A stretch of 40,679 nt of DNA from a virus: positions 1 to 40,679 of the IMG/VR virus record IMGVR_UViG_3300012930_000018; one strand, 5' to 3'. How positions within the stretch are numbered: position 1 is the first letter of the stretch; every line of letters starts with the position of its first letter. The notes beneath the pieces are model-generated. The model ran no database searches. It saw only the letters and a list, made by a program, of their open reading frames with translations, and was not told the DNA's origin. Position numbers and translations under genes: made by a program. Below are positions 19,045-27,146 of this stretch, one piece after another.

Positions 19045-20171
19045 GCATCCGCTTCCGTTACCGTGGCGTGCGCTGTCGGGAGCTGTCCCTATCTATACAG
19101 GACCCGAAACAGGCCAAACGTTACATCGCAACCGCAGCAGACAAGCTCGCCACGATCCGGCTGGAAATCGAGCTGGGGACGTTCCGCTACGGTAATCACT
19201 TCCCGGATTCCCCGCGCTGCCGGATTTTCGGGGAAGGGGAAAGCAAGACCAGGACTCTGAAACAGTCCCTGCGCGAATGGCTCGATGCGGCCGAAGAAAA
19301 GTACGAGGCCGGCGACTATCAGACCTATCGCCGGATGGTCGAGCATATCCTGATCCCGCGCGTCGGCAGCAAGCTCGTGGTCAGCTTCAGCCCGCTCGAT
19401 GCGGCAACGCTCGTTACGGCTCTTGCGAAAGAGGGCAGGGTGGGCAAGACAGTGCGTAACATCATCCTGCCGCTTCGCAAGGCGTTTGACCGCGAGCTGA
19501 TGGCCCGCACGATCGAGGCGAATCCGGTACGGCAGATCGCTATTAACGAACACCTTCCGGTTGCCTCCCGCAGGCACCGCACGCCGCTCCCGCAGCCGTT
19601 TAATCAGGCGGAACGCGAAGCCATTCTCGCCGTTGCAGATGCGCAGACCGCGAATCAGTGCCGCGCCTGGTGGGGAACCGGAATGAGCGAGGGCGAAATC
19701 TGCGGGCTCCAGTGGTCGGACTTGAGCTTTGCAACAGATGAAATCTTGCTCACGCATGTCATGGAATCGACCGGGACCCTCCGCGACCGCATGAAAACCA
19801 ACAACCGTCACCGGAAAATCAGGATGAGCCCGGAAGTGAAAGCCGCTTTCACCGCGCAAAAAAAGTTCACCTTCATCGAGGGCGGCTACGTGTTTGTCAA
19901 TCCGGTCACTGGCAAGCAGTGGGCAAGCCCCAGGGCGTCGGAACGCCAGTGGCGCACCCTGTTGAAACGTGCGGGCGTCGCCCATCGCGGCCCGAATCAG
20001 TGCCGTCACACTTATGCTGCCATCCGGATCACGCGCGGGGATAACCTTTTCGAGATCGCTGAGGCGCTGGGCCATCGCGGTATCGAGATGCTGAACAAAC
20101 ACTACGGCAGTATCATCCGCGAACGCGAGGAAGCGGCTGGACAGCGCCGGGGTACGCTGGCGGTTAAATGA
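18969..20171 (+). CDS. int: Tyrosine recombinase integrase with altered Arg I box, 400 aa
   Basis: Site-specific recombinase for insertion at the tRNA-Ser target. The ATG at 18969 follows the CTACCGGAGG ribosome site inside the excisionase gene. N-terminal arm-binding and core-binding parts come first. The catalytic domain shows CRHTYAA (Arg346, with His347 in the HTY), LGHRG and the nucleophile Tyr379 in KHYGSI. At the first catalytic arginine (usual TGLRxxE) the sequence is TGMSEGE: residue 240 is Ser, codon AGC at 19686-19688, one change from CGC. The box II His position reads Asn, as in some relatives. Otherwise intact. Confidence 0.92.
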   Translation: MGRVWQSITLPEGVEIKQNGGAPAVGIRFRYRGVRCRELSLSIQDPKQAKRYIATAADKLATIRLEIELGTFRYGNHFPDSPRCRIFGEGESKTRTLKQSLREWLDAAEEKYEAGDYQTYRRMVEHILIPRVGSKLVVSFSPLDAATLVTALAKEGRVGKTVRNIILPLRKAFDRELMARTIEANPVRQIAINEHLPVASRRHRTPLPQPFNQAEREAILAVADAQTANQCRAWWGTGMSEGEICGLQWSDLSFATDEILLTHVMESTGTLRDRMKTNNRHRKIRMSPEVKAAFTAQKKFTFIEGGYVFVNPVTGKQWASPRASERQWRTLLKRAGVAHRGPNQCRHTYAAIRITRGDNLFEIAEALGHRGIEMLNKHYGSIIREREEAAGQRRGTLAVK

Positions 20172-20389
20172 CTGCAACCTTGCGCGCGCCTAATGATGCT
20201 TGGCGGCAAAGACTTTTTCAGATCGAAGGAGTCTTGCGCGGCAAGCCTTTCACGGCTGGTATAACGGTCGGTCCGGCGTACGTCGAACAAACTGCTCCGA
20301 TCTTGCGAAAGCTTTTCCGTGGGAAATCTCTTAACTGGACAATTGGATATTGCGACGGGATTGGTTGGAAAATCCGGGAGGTTAAATGA
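20168..20389 (+). CDS. Small phage protein, 73 aa
   Basis: Starts MTATLRAPNDAWRQRLFQIE, overlapping the integrase stop by 4 bases. It has a central strand-rich part (FTAGITVGPAYVEQTAPILR) and ends in WTIGYCDGIGWKIREVK. It is the first of four coupled genes between the integrase and the tRNA. Unrecognised; its position suggests a role linked to integration or lysogeny, but none is shown. Confidence 0.65.
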   Translation: MTATLRAPNDAWRQRLFQIEGVLRGKPFTAGITVGPAYVEQTAPILRKLFRGKSLNWTIGYCDGIGWKIREVK

Positions 20390-20661
20390 ACGCGAAGGTG
20401 CCGGAACTGAAATGGAGGCAACACAGCGGATTTCTGGAATGCCTAGACCTGCCGGAATGGCATCACACCCCTGGCGAATCCTATCGCTGGTCGATCACGA
20501 TCGAGCCGCGTCCGGCTTACTGCGATCGGGGCCGGTTTATCGTGCGCACTGATGCGCCGCTCGATATCCAGGAGGGCTTTCCGCGCTACTACTTCGACCT
20601 TGAGGTTGCCAAGATCGAGATCGCGAAATGGGTCGCTGGCCGGAAGGAGCTGCGCGCGTGA
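20386..20661 (+). CDS. Small acidic-basic protein, 91 aa
   Basis: Begins MNAKVPELKWRQHSGFLECL and ends in VAKIEIAKWVAGRKELRA; it is coupled to both neighbours by ATGA and GTGA overlaps. Rich in Trp and Tyr, mixed beta and alpha. No motif identifying a function. Confidence 0.65.
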   Translation: MNAKVPELKWRQHSGFLECLDLPEWHHTPGESYRWSITIEPRPAYCDRGRFIVRTDAPLDIQEGFPRYYFDLEVAKIEIAKWVAGRKELRA

Positions 20662-20918
20662 AATCCGTTTTTGACGATGGCAAGGATTCGATCGCCTTCG
20701 GCTGGACTGATGACCAGGCCGAAGGCGCGATCCCGAACGGGACGCGGGTAATCAAGGTGGACGGCGAGAGTGAGGGAGGGACAAAGCTCGGAACACGCGG
20801 CAGGATCTTGGGAAGCGTGAATCACCCCGAGCTTGGATACGCCTATTTCGTGGAATGGGACACGATGAAGATGCTGCCGGTTTTCGTGGTGGGCTGGAAG
20901 ATCGCGGTAGAACAATGA
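20658..20918 (+). CDS. Small protein, 86 aa, SH3-like fold possible
   Basis: Starts at the GTG at 20658 (KSVFDDGKDSIAFGWTD) which overlaps the upstream stop. The rest, GTRVIKVDGESEGGTKLGTR followed by GRILGSVNHPELGYAYFVEW, is strand-loop-strand with Gly-rich turns like a small SH3-type barrel. Phage-specific; no function assigned. Confidence 0.65.
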   Translation: MKSVFDDGKDSIAFGWTDDQAEGAIPNGTRVIKVDGESEGGTKLGTRGRILGSVNHPELGYAYFVEWDTMKMLPVFVVGWKIAVEQ

Positions 20919-21214
20919 CGGTCATTCGCTTCGTCGCGATTGCGGGTCCGTTCGTGGACCCGAACATTCCCGAAAAAGCGTGGCTCGCTTCATTCGAGGA
21001 CACACCCTGCGGACGCGGACGCGCGAGATGGACGGCCGACCCGAAAAAGGCACTTATATTTCCATCTTTTCTCGAAGCATTCGATTTCTGGAGACAACGC
21101 AGCACGACCGTTCCGATCCGTGATGACGGCAAGCCTAACCGGCCGCTCACGGCATACACCGTGGAGTTCGAAAAGACGGAAGGTTGGCAGAGTGGGAATG
21201 CAGCGGGTTGCTAA
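20915..21214 (+). CDS. Small protein, 99 aa, ending inside a tRNA
   Basis: Begins MTVIRFVAIAGPFVDPNIPE with an ATGA overlap to the upstream gene. The last dozen residues (KTEGWQSGNAAGC) are read from the first 37 bases of the tRNA-Ser gene. The gene's C-terminus is thus made from tRNA sequence, as expected if the tRNA was acquired or moved next to the gene. The upstream 85 residues look like normal protein. Function unknown. Confidence 0.65.
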   Translation: MTVIRFVAIAGPFVDPNIPEKAWLASFEDTPCGRGRARWTADPKKALIFPSFLEAFDFWRQRSTTVPIRDDGKPNRPLTAYTVEFEKTEGWQSGNAAGC

Positions 21215-21270
21215 CCCGCCGAGTCGCGGGAAACCGCGATGCACAGGTTCGATCCCTGTACCTTCCGCCA
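21178..21270 (+). tRNA. tRNA-Ser, anticodon GCU
   Basis: A complete class II tRNA: acceptor GGAAGGT (21178-21184) pairs with ACCTTCC (21260-21266). The anticodon stem GCGGG/CCCGC encloses the loop TTGCTAA with anticodon GCT at 21210-21212. A long variable arm CGCGG/CCGCG precedes a T arm ACAGG-TTCGATC-CCTGT. The discriminator G and the CCA (21268-21270) are encoded. It lies beside attP, so it may be phage-borne or captured from the host. Confidence 0.93.
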
Positions 21271-21311
21271 AACACCAAACTCGCCACGAGTCACCTGCAA
21301 ACGTCCCAGCC

Positions 21312-21329
21312 GGGTCAGGCTCGGGTCAG
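21312..21329 (+). repeat. Left attP arm repeats (2 x GGGTCAG)
   Basis: GGGTCAG at 21312-21318 and 21323-21329 start 11 bases apart, on the left of the core. Their phase and likeness to the right-hand array suggest integrase or accessory-protein arm sites. Confidence 0.55.
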
Positions 21330-21345
21330 TAAAAGCCCCAACCCC

Positions 21346-21393
21346 GCGCCAGTCCTGGCGCTCACGAGGGTTCGAATCCCTCTCTCTCCGCCA
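21346..21393 (+). other. attP: attP core: tRNA-Ser 3' end
   Basis: Only the 3' part of a second tRNA-Ser is present: the variable-arm-like hairpin GCGCCA-GTCC-TGGCGC (21346-21361), a T arm GAGGG-TTCGAAT-CCCTC, acceptor 3' strand TCTCTCC (21383-21389), discriminator G and CCA. No matching 5' GGAGAGA half is upstream, so it is not a working tRNA. A truncated tRNA 3' end beside an integrase is the classic form of a phage attachment site, restoring the host gene on integration. Confidence 0.75.
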
Positions 21394-21475
21394 AAGCAAC
21401 AATCTGTGCTTGTTGAAGTTTCAGGGACTTACGCTTATCTGACGTTCTCTGGAGCCGCCTGGAATGGCCCAAAAC

Positions 21476-21513
21476 GGGTCACGAATGGGTCAGGCGGGTC
21501 AGATTTGGGTCAG
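21476..21513 (+). repeat. Right attP arm repeats (4 x GGGTCA)
   Basis: GGGTCA copies begin at 21476, 21487, 21496 and 21507, so spacings are 11, 9 and 11 bases, close to one helical turn each. The array lies 83 bases right of the core and just before the gene at 21531. With the left pair this brackets the core, as arm-type sites do in attP regions of lambda-type integrases. Confidence 0.6.
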
Positions 21514-21530
21514 ATTTTGGAGGGTCGAAA

Positions 21531-22061
21531 ATGCCTCGGGATAGTGTCTTTGCAGCAGCAGCGAAACAGGCTGAAAAGTTGATCGACCGCAAACTGCGCG
21601 AGCGCCGCAGGGTCCTCGCGATGCTCGCCGCGATCGACTCGGAGCTGGACAAGCTACGCGGGGTGATTGATCTCGCGAAGAATGGCGTCAGTCCCTTTGG
21701 CCCGGCCCGCAAATACAAACCGAAGGAGAGGGCGGCGAAGTCGCTGCCGGCTGATGCTGCGGCCGTGAGCCCTTTCGATCCCCTGAAGCATCAGGTTCAC
21801 ATTCCGAGTCCGCTTTACAAGGCCATCGAAAAAACGCTCGAAACCGCCTCGGGGCCGATGCGATTGGAGGATATCAAGACAGCGATTAAACGCACGAGTG
21901 GCGGCAATTACACGAGCCGCAGCATTACGCTCCAGCTTGCACGCGGGAAAGACCTCCGCCGCTTCCGCTGTGAGGGCAGGGGTCCCAAAGCGTCCTGGCT
22001 CATCATCAAGCAGGCCGGGCGCATCATCACTATGGAGGAATCCCATGAAGCTCAGGCTTGA
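21531..22061 (+). CDS. Coiled-coil and winged-helix DNA-binding-like protein, 176 aa
   Basis: The N-terminal half is a basic coiled coil (MPRDSVFAAAAKQAEKLIDR and on to about aa 50), followed by a Lys/Pro linker and a C-terminal part with IEKTLETASGPMRLEDIKTA, then the pattern of a winged helix ending in SWLIIKQAG. It starts 18 bases after the attP arm array, so it may bind there or be regulated from it. A role in integration or gene control is likely but not proven. Confidence 0.7.
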   Translation: MPRDSVFAAAAKQAEKLIDRKLRERRRVLAMLAAIDSELDKLRGVIDLAKNGVSPFGPARKYKPKERAAKSLPADAAAVSPFDPLKHQVHIPSPLYKAIEKTLETASGPMRLEDIKTAIKRTSGGNYTSRSITLQLARGKDLRRFRCEGRGPKASWLIIKQAGRIITMEESHEAQA

Positions 22062-22134
22062 CCCAGCAACCATCGCGCTCATAATTATCGTAGTGGTCTA
22101 TTTGAGCGACAAAAATATTGTTTGGAAACTCTAG
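22045..22134 (+). CDS. 29-aa single-span membrane peptide
   Basis: A short gene starting MKLRLDPATIALIIIVVVYL, with SDKNIVWKL following the single hydrophobic span. The ribosome site GGAGGAATCCC is strong and the start lies inside the end of the upstream gene. Its stop overlaps the last late gene from the other strand by 4 bases. The strong site and membrane pattern make it likely real; function unknown. Confidence 0.6.
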   Translation: MKLRLDPATIALIIIVVVYLSDKNIVWKL

Positions 22135-22394
22135 CGGCGTTTTTCCAGTGCGCTGAGTCGGCGCTCATGCTCTGTAAGCTGTATGCCGCGTTCGGCGGCA
22201 AGCTTGGAAATAATCTTCAGCTCGGCTCGCACTTCCGTCACTATTTCTTTTGTCGCGACAAGTTCGGCTCGGGTAGCGTGAAGCTCCACGTTCATCGTCT
22301 GGACCGTGCCATACATCGTCGTTAGAGAGGTTACGGTCGCAATGAAAAGCGTTCGCAATAGCTCCGGTCCGAAGCGTTTGAACGTTTCGGTCAT
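22131..22394 (-). CDS. Membrane-anchored coiled-coil protein, 87 aa, possible lysis protein
   Basis: The chosen start MTETFKRFGPELLRTLFIAT gives one N-terminal membrane span (about aa 10-30) followed by a long amphipathic helix (VELHATRAELVATKEIVTEV and on to the end). This matches the plan of inner-membrane spanins (Rz-type), or of small haemolysin-like holins in reverse order. It follows the tail fibre in the late operon, a common place for lysis genes. No cysteine or lipoprotein partner adjoins. Confidence 0.6.
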   Translation of the reverse strand: MTETFKRFGPELLRTLFIATVTSLTTMYGTVQTMNVELHATRAELVATKEIVTEVRAELKIISKLAAERGIQLTEHERRLSALEKRR

Positions 22395-22399
22395 CGTTC

Positions 22400-23437
22400 T
22401 TAAGCTATCCTTGTCGCCTGCATGAAAGAGCCTTTTTTGAACACGAGCGGAGACCCCGATGAAGCATTCTGCGCCCACTGAAGAGTGACGCTTCCCGCAT
22501 TTGCACCATTCAAGACCCAGGCCCAACCCCTCAAGATTGCCGATCCGGTTCCAGCGGGTGTTACTGCGAATGCTGGGGTGCCGGAACTGCCCGCATTGCC
22601 CGTACCACCGAATACCGTATCAGTGTCCGCCTTTCCGAAAAAATTCAGGTCCATAGTAGCTCCGCTCGGAACAGTGATAGCAACCTTGACGCCGGTAGTG
22701 CCGAGCGAGCCTCCAGCAGCATTAACACGTATTTCGTAAGTCATTACCCATTCCTCGTTCGCCGCGATCGAGAACAGCAGATGGTCATCGTCCTGAAGCG
22801 TGATCGAAGAGGTTACAGTTTCGTCGGCCGTTTTGCGCTTAACGAGCATACCGAAATTTGCAACTCCCGTTCCCCACACCAAGCTAGAGCGGCCTGTCAC
22901 CGCACCGCTGTCGGCTATCAGCAAATTATCGGCGCTATCGGCACTATTCCTATGCGAGAACGAAGTTGCCCCGGGAATGAGTTTCGAGGTCGCCGCTGTA
23001 ATCGTTACAGCGCCGCTTGTGGTAACTGAGGTCAGCGTGCCAACCGAGGTTATATTCGGCTGCGCTGCGGTCGAAAGCGTGATTGCCTGATTGCTGCTCC
23101 AGGTCGGGGCCCCGGCAACTGTCGCGCCAGTCAAAGTTAGAGTCTGTCCTGAAGCTACGGTTTCCCCACCGTTTGCCGTAACAAGTCCGCTTGCGGCAAC
23201 GGTCGTGAAAGCGCCCGTGGTCGGCGTCGTGGCTCCGATCGTGCTGTTGTTGATCGTTGCCCCGGTGATCGTACCAGCCGTGATCGCAGCGCCCGCGTTA
23301 TCTGTCTTGGTCGCGATGGCGGTCGCGATGTTGTCGAATTCCGTGTTGATATCGGTGCCTTTGACAACCTTCAAAGGGTCGCCGGTTATCAGAGCGTCCT
23401 TGACGGCGAAATTGGTTGTCTTGCTGTAATTGCTCAT
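22400..23437 (-). CDS. Tail fibre / receptor-binding protein, 345 aa
   Basis: The N-terminus MSNYSKTTNFAVKDALITGD followed by LKVVKGTDINTEFDNIA is the typical virion-anchoring start of podovirus tail fibres. The middle consists of beta-repeat-like sequences (TITGATINNSTIGATTPTTG; LTSVTTSGAVTITAATS), and the C-terminal domain from about aa 200 is a compact beta-sandwich that would bind the receptor. The start overlaps the ejection-protein stop. It sits at the end of the late operon, where fibres usually lie. Confidence 0.8.
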   Translation of the reverse strand: MSNYSKTTNFAVKDALITGDPLKVVKGTDINTEFDNIATAIATKTDNAGAAITAGTITGATINNSTIGATTPTTGAFTTVAASGLVTANGGETVASGQTLTLTGATVAGAPTWSSNQAITLSTAAQPNITSVGTLTSVTTSGAVTITAATSKLIPGATSFSHRNSADSADNLLIADSGAVTGRSSLVWGTGVANFGMLVKRKTADETVTSSITLQDDDHLLFSIAANEEWVMTYEIRVNAAGGSLGTTGVKVAITVPSGATMDLNFFGKADTDTVFGGTGNAGSSGTPAFAVTPAGTGSAILRGWAWVLNGANAGSVTLQWAQNASSGSPLVFKKGSFMQATRIA

Positions 23438-25572
23438 CCACGGACTCCTTGCATGCTCGGTGCGGCCAGTCTTTTCTGCACGTCATTCCTCCATGCCTCC
23501 AAGTTGCGGCGCTGTTCCGGGTCTGGCATGTCCGCGATAATCGGTGTCAACCGTCGCAGGTACTGAGCTGCGTTCTCGGCAGGGATCTTCGTGGACTTTG
23601 CGAGCCAGTCCACCGTTTTCGGATTAACAAGAGTGTTCGCCAGAGCGCGCGAGCCGCCAACGATGAGAGCACCTTCCGCAGTCCTGCGCGCAGCGCCCAA
23701 AACGTCGCCCTCCAGCAGCTTCTCGAATACCGAACCGGCAAGAAACGCCCCGCCTGTGATCCCGAGCGTCGCGGTCGAGGTCCCGCTCGGATTCTGGTAG
23801 ATTCTGCCGCCTGCGAGAACTTTTTCTGATGCGCTTGCGATCGTGTCCAGGTTCTTTTTGAGATCGCCTACGCCTCCAAAAAGAGCATCAGCGGCGCTCA
23901 GAGCGTTGGAACCAACAGGCTTATCGGAGAGCTTTTTGTATTCGGTAACGAATTTCTGAAGCGAGAATTCTCCGAGCTTGGTGTCCTGCCCCATCTGCGC
24001 GAGCTTTGCAGATGCAACAGACTTCCAGGTTTGCGGATCGACGCTCCTACGCACCGCGAGAATTTGTTCGCGGCCTACGTTCGCTTGATTTAGCGTGTCA
24101 AGATAAGCTTGGGTTTTATTCGGGTTTTCCGCGATATGTTCGAGAAAATTATCAACACGGCCTCGAAACGCTTTCCAATAATTATCGCGTCGAGCGAGAA
24201 CCGCCTCAGCGGCGGTGCCTTTTGCGGCCGTCTCAATGTCCTTGGAGATGGCTGAGTAAAGCGCCGTATATTGCGCATCGGGCTTTTTGCCGAGCAGAGC
24301 CGACTTGGTGATATTCGTGCCGATATCGGTGCGCACGTCGATCAGGGTTTGCATGGAAACCCCTTCGAAGGGCTTGCCGGGAATCGTCTTTGTGAATGGT
24401 GTGCCTGTGGGGCCAAGCACCCCGCTTGAAACCTGTTGGGCCGGCGTGCCCTCTATATCGACACGCAACCGGTCGTACCAGCTTTTGATGTTAGGGTCCT
24501 TGAGCCCGGCTGAAAATTCCGGCAAGTCCGGCGCGACCCTGGAAAGCTTTCCGAGTGCGCCGACAGTGTTATCCAGCGCAAACTTTTGATCGGGTCGGAA
24601 CATGCCCTTAAAGGCATTATCCAAGGCGACAAATTTCGCACTCGTTTGCTCGACGAAGTTGGTCAATCCTCGCTGGATCGCAGCGCCTACGGCTGGCTTT
24701 TCCCGAACAACGGAGAGATCGCGCGACATTTGCGCGATGTCCTGTCCGATCGAATCGACCTGTTGTTGCGCCCGACGCACAACAGGCAATCCGGAAAACG
24801 GCGTGCGTGCGAGGATGTTCTCCGTGCCTTGCGCAGCAACGTTCCCGGTAGCCTGACCTACGGTAGGCTCAATGCCCGCCGCGCGAAGCTGGCCCGTATT
24901 GGCCGCGATTTCGGCCGGCGTTGCGCCGCCTCGCATCGCTGCTTTGGTTGCGAGTGAGGACCCCACGGAAACGCCGGCTGGCACGAGCGACCCCGCTGCT
25001 TCTGCAACCTGCTGGAGGGATTTGTTATCGGTGAGGGATTTCGCCACTTCGCCTGCTGCAACAGAGGTAGTTCCGGCAAGTGTGGCGTTACTGAGTTGAC
25101 TGGCATATTGACCCGTAGACTTTACGCGCCCAAACGGCAATGCAACGCTTCCGGCGAATTCTCCGACCCTATGGACAAGCCCGCCTATGTAGTCGTCCAA
25201 GCTGATCGAGGGATTCATCCCGATCGCACGCATGCCACGCTGCGCAAAGTTGGGATCTGGATATTGCGGTGCCTGCGGCCAAGAGGCCGGCTTTCCCTGT
25301 TGGTTCCACCATTCGGCCCCGAGATTAGCAACACGCTGGGGTGCGTTCAAAACCTGGTCGATCGACGTTGCCATTCCGCTATTGATCCCCGCTGCGAATT
25401 GTCCCGCGCGGTTGGGATCTTCAGCTTGCGGCATCGAAGGACCGGCTTGCTGTCCTGGGATCTGATCGACAAGCGAACGATCGACTCTGAATCCAGGCGG
25501 TAGCTCCGCGCCTGAAGGGGTCTGTCGATCAAGGGTAAATCCAGGCGGGAGTTCTACTGCGCTGCCCGCCAC
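23434..25572 (-). CDS. Internal virion / DNA-ejection protein, 712 aa
   Basis: It opens with two repeats ELPPGFTLDR and ELPPGFRVDR (aa 7-16 and 23-32), a signature of long podovirus virion proteins. Helical and Ala/Gln/Gly-rich stretches follow, with TNF-like hydrophobic segments (SLVPAGVSVGSSLATKAAMR) and a hydrophobic segment near TLGITGGAFLAG. Such proteins are stored in the head and injected to build a channel through the envelope. Third of three long proteins after the tail hub, matching the usual order. Confidence 0.75.
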   Translation of the reverse strand: MAGSAVELPPGFTLDRQTPSGAELPPGFRVDRSLVDQIPGQQAGPSMPQAEDPNRAGQFAAGINSGMATSIDQVLNAPQRVANLGAEWWNQQGKPASWPQAPQYPDPNFAQRGMRAIGMNPSISLDDYIGGLVHRVGEFAGSVALPFGRVKSTGQYASQLSNATLAGTTSVAAGEVAKSLTDNKSLQQVAEAAGSLVPAGVSVGSSLATKAAMRGGATPAEIAANTGQLRAAGIEPTVGQATGNVAAQGTENILARTPFSGLPVVRRAQQQVDSIGQDIAQMSRDLSVVREKPAVGAAIQRGLTNFVEQTSAKFVALDNAFKGMFRPDQKFALDNTVGALGKLSRVAPDLPEFSAGLKDPNIKSWYDRLRVDIEGTPAQQVSSGVLGPTGTPFTKTIPGKPFEGVSMQTLIDVRTDIGTNITKSALLGKKPDAQYTALYSAISKDIETAAKGTAAEAVLARRDNYWKAFRGRVDNFLEHIAENPNKTQAYLDTLNQANVGREQILAVRRSVDPQTWKSVASAKLAQMGQDTKLGEFSLQKFVTEYKKLSDKPVGSNALSAADALFGGVGDLKKNLDTIASASEKVLAGGRIYQNPSGTSTATLGITGGAFLAGSVFEKLLEGDVLGAARRTAEGALIVGGSRALANTLVNPKTVDWLAKSTKIPAENAAQYLRRLTPIIADMPDPEQRRNLEAWRNDVQKRLAAPSMQGVRG

Positions 25573-27143
25573 TGCCCGCTCCTAAAAATGATCTTCTCGT
25601 TTCGAGGACCCGTAGCGGTGTCGCCCTCTTGATATTGGGGAACCGCCGTCGAAATTGCCGGCGTCCTGCCTACATTCTGAATGCTGCCACGGATCGAATT
25701 GATCTGATCGTTTGTAGCAAAAACCGTGTTGTTTGCATCCCTCTTCATCTGTTTGCCGACCTCTTCCAACGCCGCTACGTTCACGCCCTTGGAAATAAGC
25801 TCGTTTCCGGTTTTCATCGCCTCCACGGGCAACATCGCATTTGAAGTCGGGCCGCTCATCAGGCGCGCGTATTCCGCGCGAACCGAATTAAGAGCGGAGG
25901 CATAGGCATTGGCGTCCGGGTCGTTGAATTCCTTGCGCCCGGCAATAACAGCTCGATTGATGAACTGAACCTTTCCTGGACTCAATTTTTTGGCATAGTC
26001 GATCGCCACAGCAAAATCCCGTTCCAGCTTGTCGCCTGAGCGTGCAACGGTTGCGCCCCATTTGGTGAGCGCATCCACCGCTTTCATCTTTACGCGATTG
26101 TCCTGCGGCAGCATTGCCGCCTCGATGGGCGATAGGCCCAATTCAGTAGCGATCCTGGATCGCTCATCATTGACTTGTTTTCGTTGCAGTTGGGTCGCAT
26201 TGCCATAGCCGCGAGGATCTGTGCCAAAAAGCAATTTTTCCCAGGCGGCAATCTTGAGAGCGCCCGGTTCAAAAGCGAACTGCTCTTGTTTTTCCTTCGC
26301 CGTTGCTTTCGCTACCGCGATTGCAGTCGAGCGTTCGCTCAAATTCTTGTAGAGCGATTCGGCATTCGTATAATCGAGCTTGCCGGTAGTGAGATTTTCC
26401 TGAGCCTGCCTCGCGGTTCTCGCAATCTGCGGATCGGGATCGTTAAAGAGCGCGGAGAAGAGACCGTTTTGAGGGTCCTTCGCAAGCTTGAGGTTCTTGT
26501 CGAATTCGCTTTTCTTTTCGATGCGTTCGGCATGTGTGATGAACTCGGGCCGATTTGCGAGCAACCCGTAGGCGCGAAGCTTTTGCGGGTCCTCCATCGG
26601 ATTGAGTGGAGCTGCCGGCGCGGCTGTAGGCGCAGGCAACCCCTGATCGGCCGCTTGCTGCGTTTCCTGAACGTCCGGCTGGATACCCGGCTGGCGCATT
26701 TGCCCTGGTTGTCCTGCCCCGAGAAAGATTCCGAGCGCTGCGTTTTCACGCGCCGTTTGCGCTTTGTCTTTCTCGGCTGCGGCTTCCTCGCGAGTGCTTT
26801 TCGCGCGCTCACCGCGCAGCTTTTCGGCGTACTCGGTGACGCTCAAAGCGTCATTGGTGAGACTGCGAGCCTTAAGCGCTTTTGTAAGGGCTTCGAAATA
26901 TTTGGGCGTGCCGATCTCCGTATCGCCTTGCCCGACTTCGCGCAACGCATCCTGTACGAGCGTGGAACGAATCATTGCTGGATTCGGGCCCGAGAGTAGG
27001 CCACCGATGGCCTGCCCCGCGCGCATGCCAAGGTAGCCCCCGGCACCCTCAGGCCCGAGCGCACCGAATCCCCTAGCCTGCTGCTCCTGGAACGCCTGTT
27101 GCGCCTGCTGCACTTCGTCGGGAGTGGAGAAAAGCCCTGGCAT
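25554..27143 (-). CDS. Internal virion / ejection protein, 529 aa
   Basis: Starts MPGLFSTPDEVQQAQQAFQE, nearly all helical, with Gln-rich and Ala-rich coiled coils and a Gly-rich early segment GALGPEGAGGYLGMRAG that may span membrane. No enzyme motif is seen. By position between the Gly-rich protein and the 712-residue protein it fits the inner-core or ejection group of podoviruses. Its end overlaps the next gene by 19 bases. Function by analogy. Confidence 0.7.
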   Translation of the reverse strand: MPGLFSTPDEVQQAQQAFQEQQARGFGALGPEGAGGYLGMRAGQAIGGLLSGPNPAMIRSTLVQDALREVGQGDTEIGTPKYFEALTKALKARSLTNDALSVTEYAEKLRGERAKSTREEAAAEKDKAQTARENAALGIFLGAGQPGQMRQPGIQPDVQETQQAADQGLPAPTAAPAAPLNPMEDPQKLRAYGLLANRPEFITHAERIEKKSEFDKNLKLAKDPQNGLFSALFNDPDPQIARTARQAQENLTTGKLDYTNAESLYKNLSERSTAIAVAKATAKEKQEQFAFEPGALKIAAWEKLLFGTDPRGYGNATQLQRKQVNDERSRIATELGLSPIEAAMLPQDNRVKMKAVDALTKWGATVARSGDKLERDFAVAIDYAKKLSPGKVQFINRAVIAGRKEFNDPDANAYASALNSVRAEYARLMSGPTSNAMLPVEAMKTGNELISKGVNVAALEEVGKQMKRDANNTVFATNDQINSIRGSIQNVGRTPAISTAVPQYQEGDTATGPRNEKIIFRSGQWRAAQ

Positions 27144-27146
27144 GAT

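Noticed and set aside
21346-21393. Second functional tRNA-Ser
   Set aside because: Only the variable arm, T arm and 3' acceptor are present; no 5' half or anticodon arm upstream, so it is the attP core.
22485-23429. Long open frames on the plus strand opposite the tail fibre
   Set aside because: Low-complexity Val/Ala/Pro sequence generated by the complement of Thr/Ala/Gly repeats; no ribosome site.
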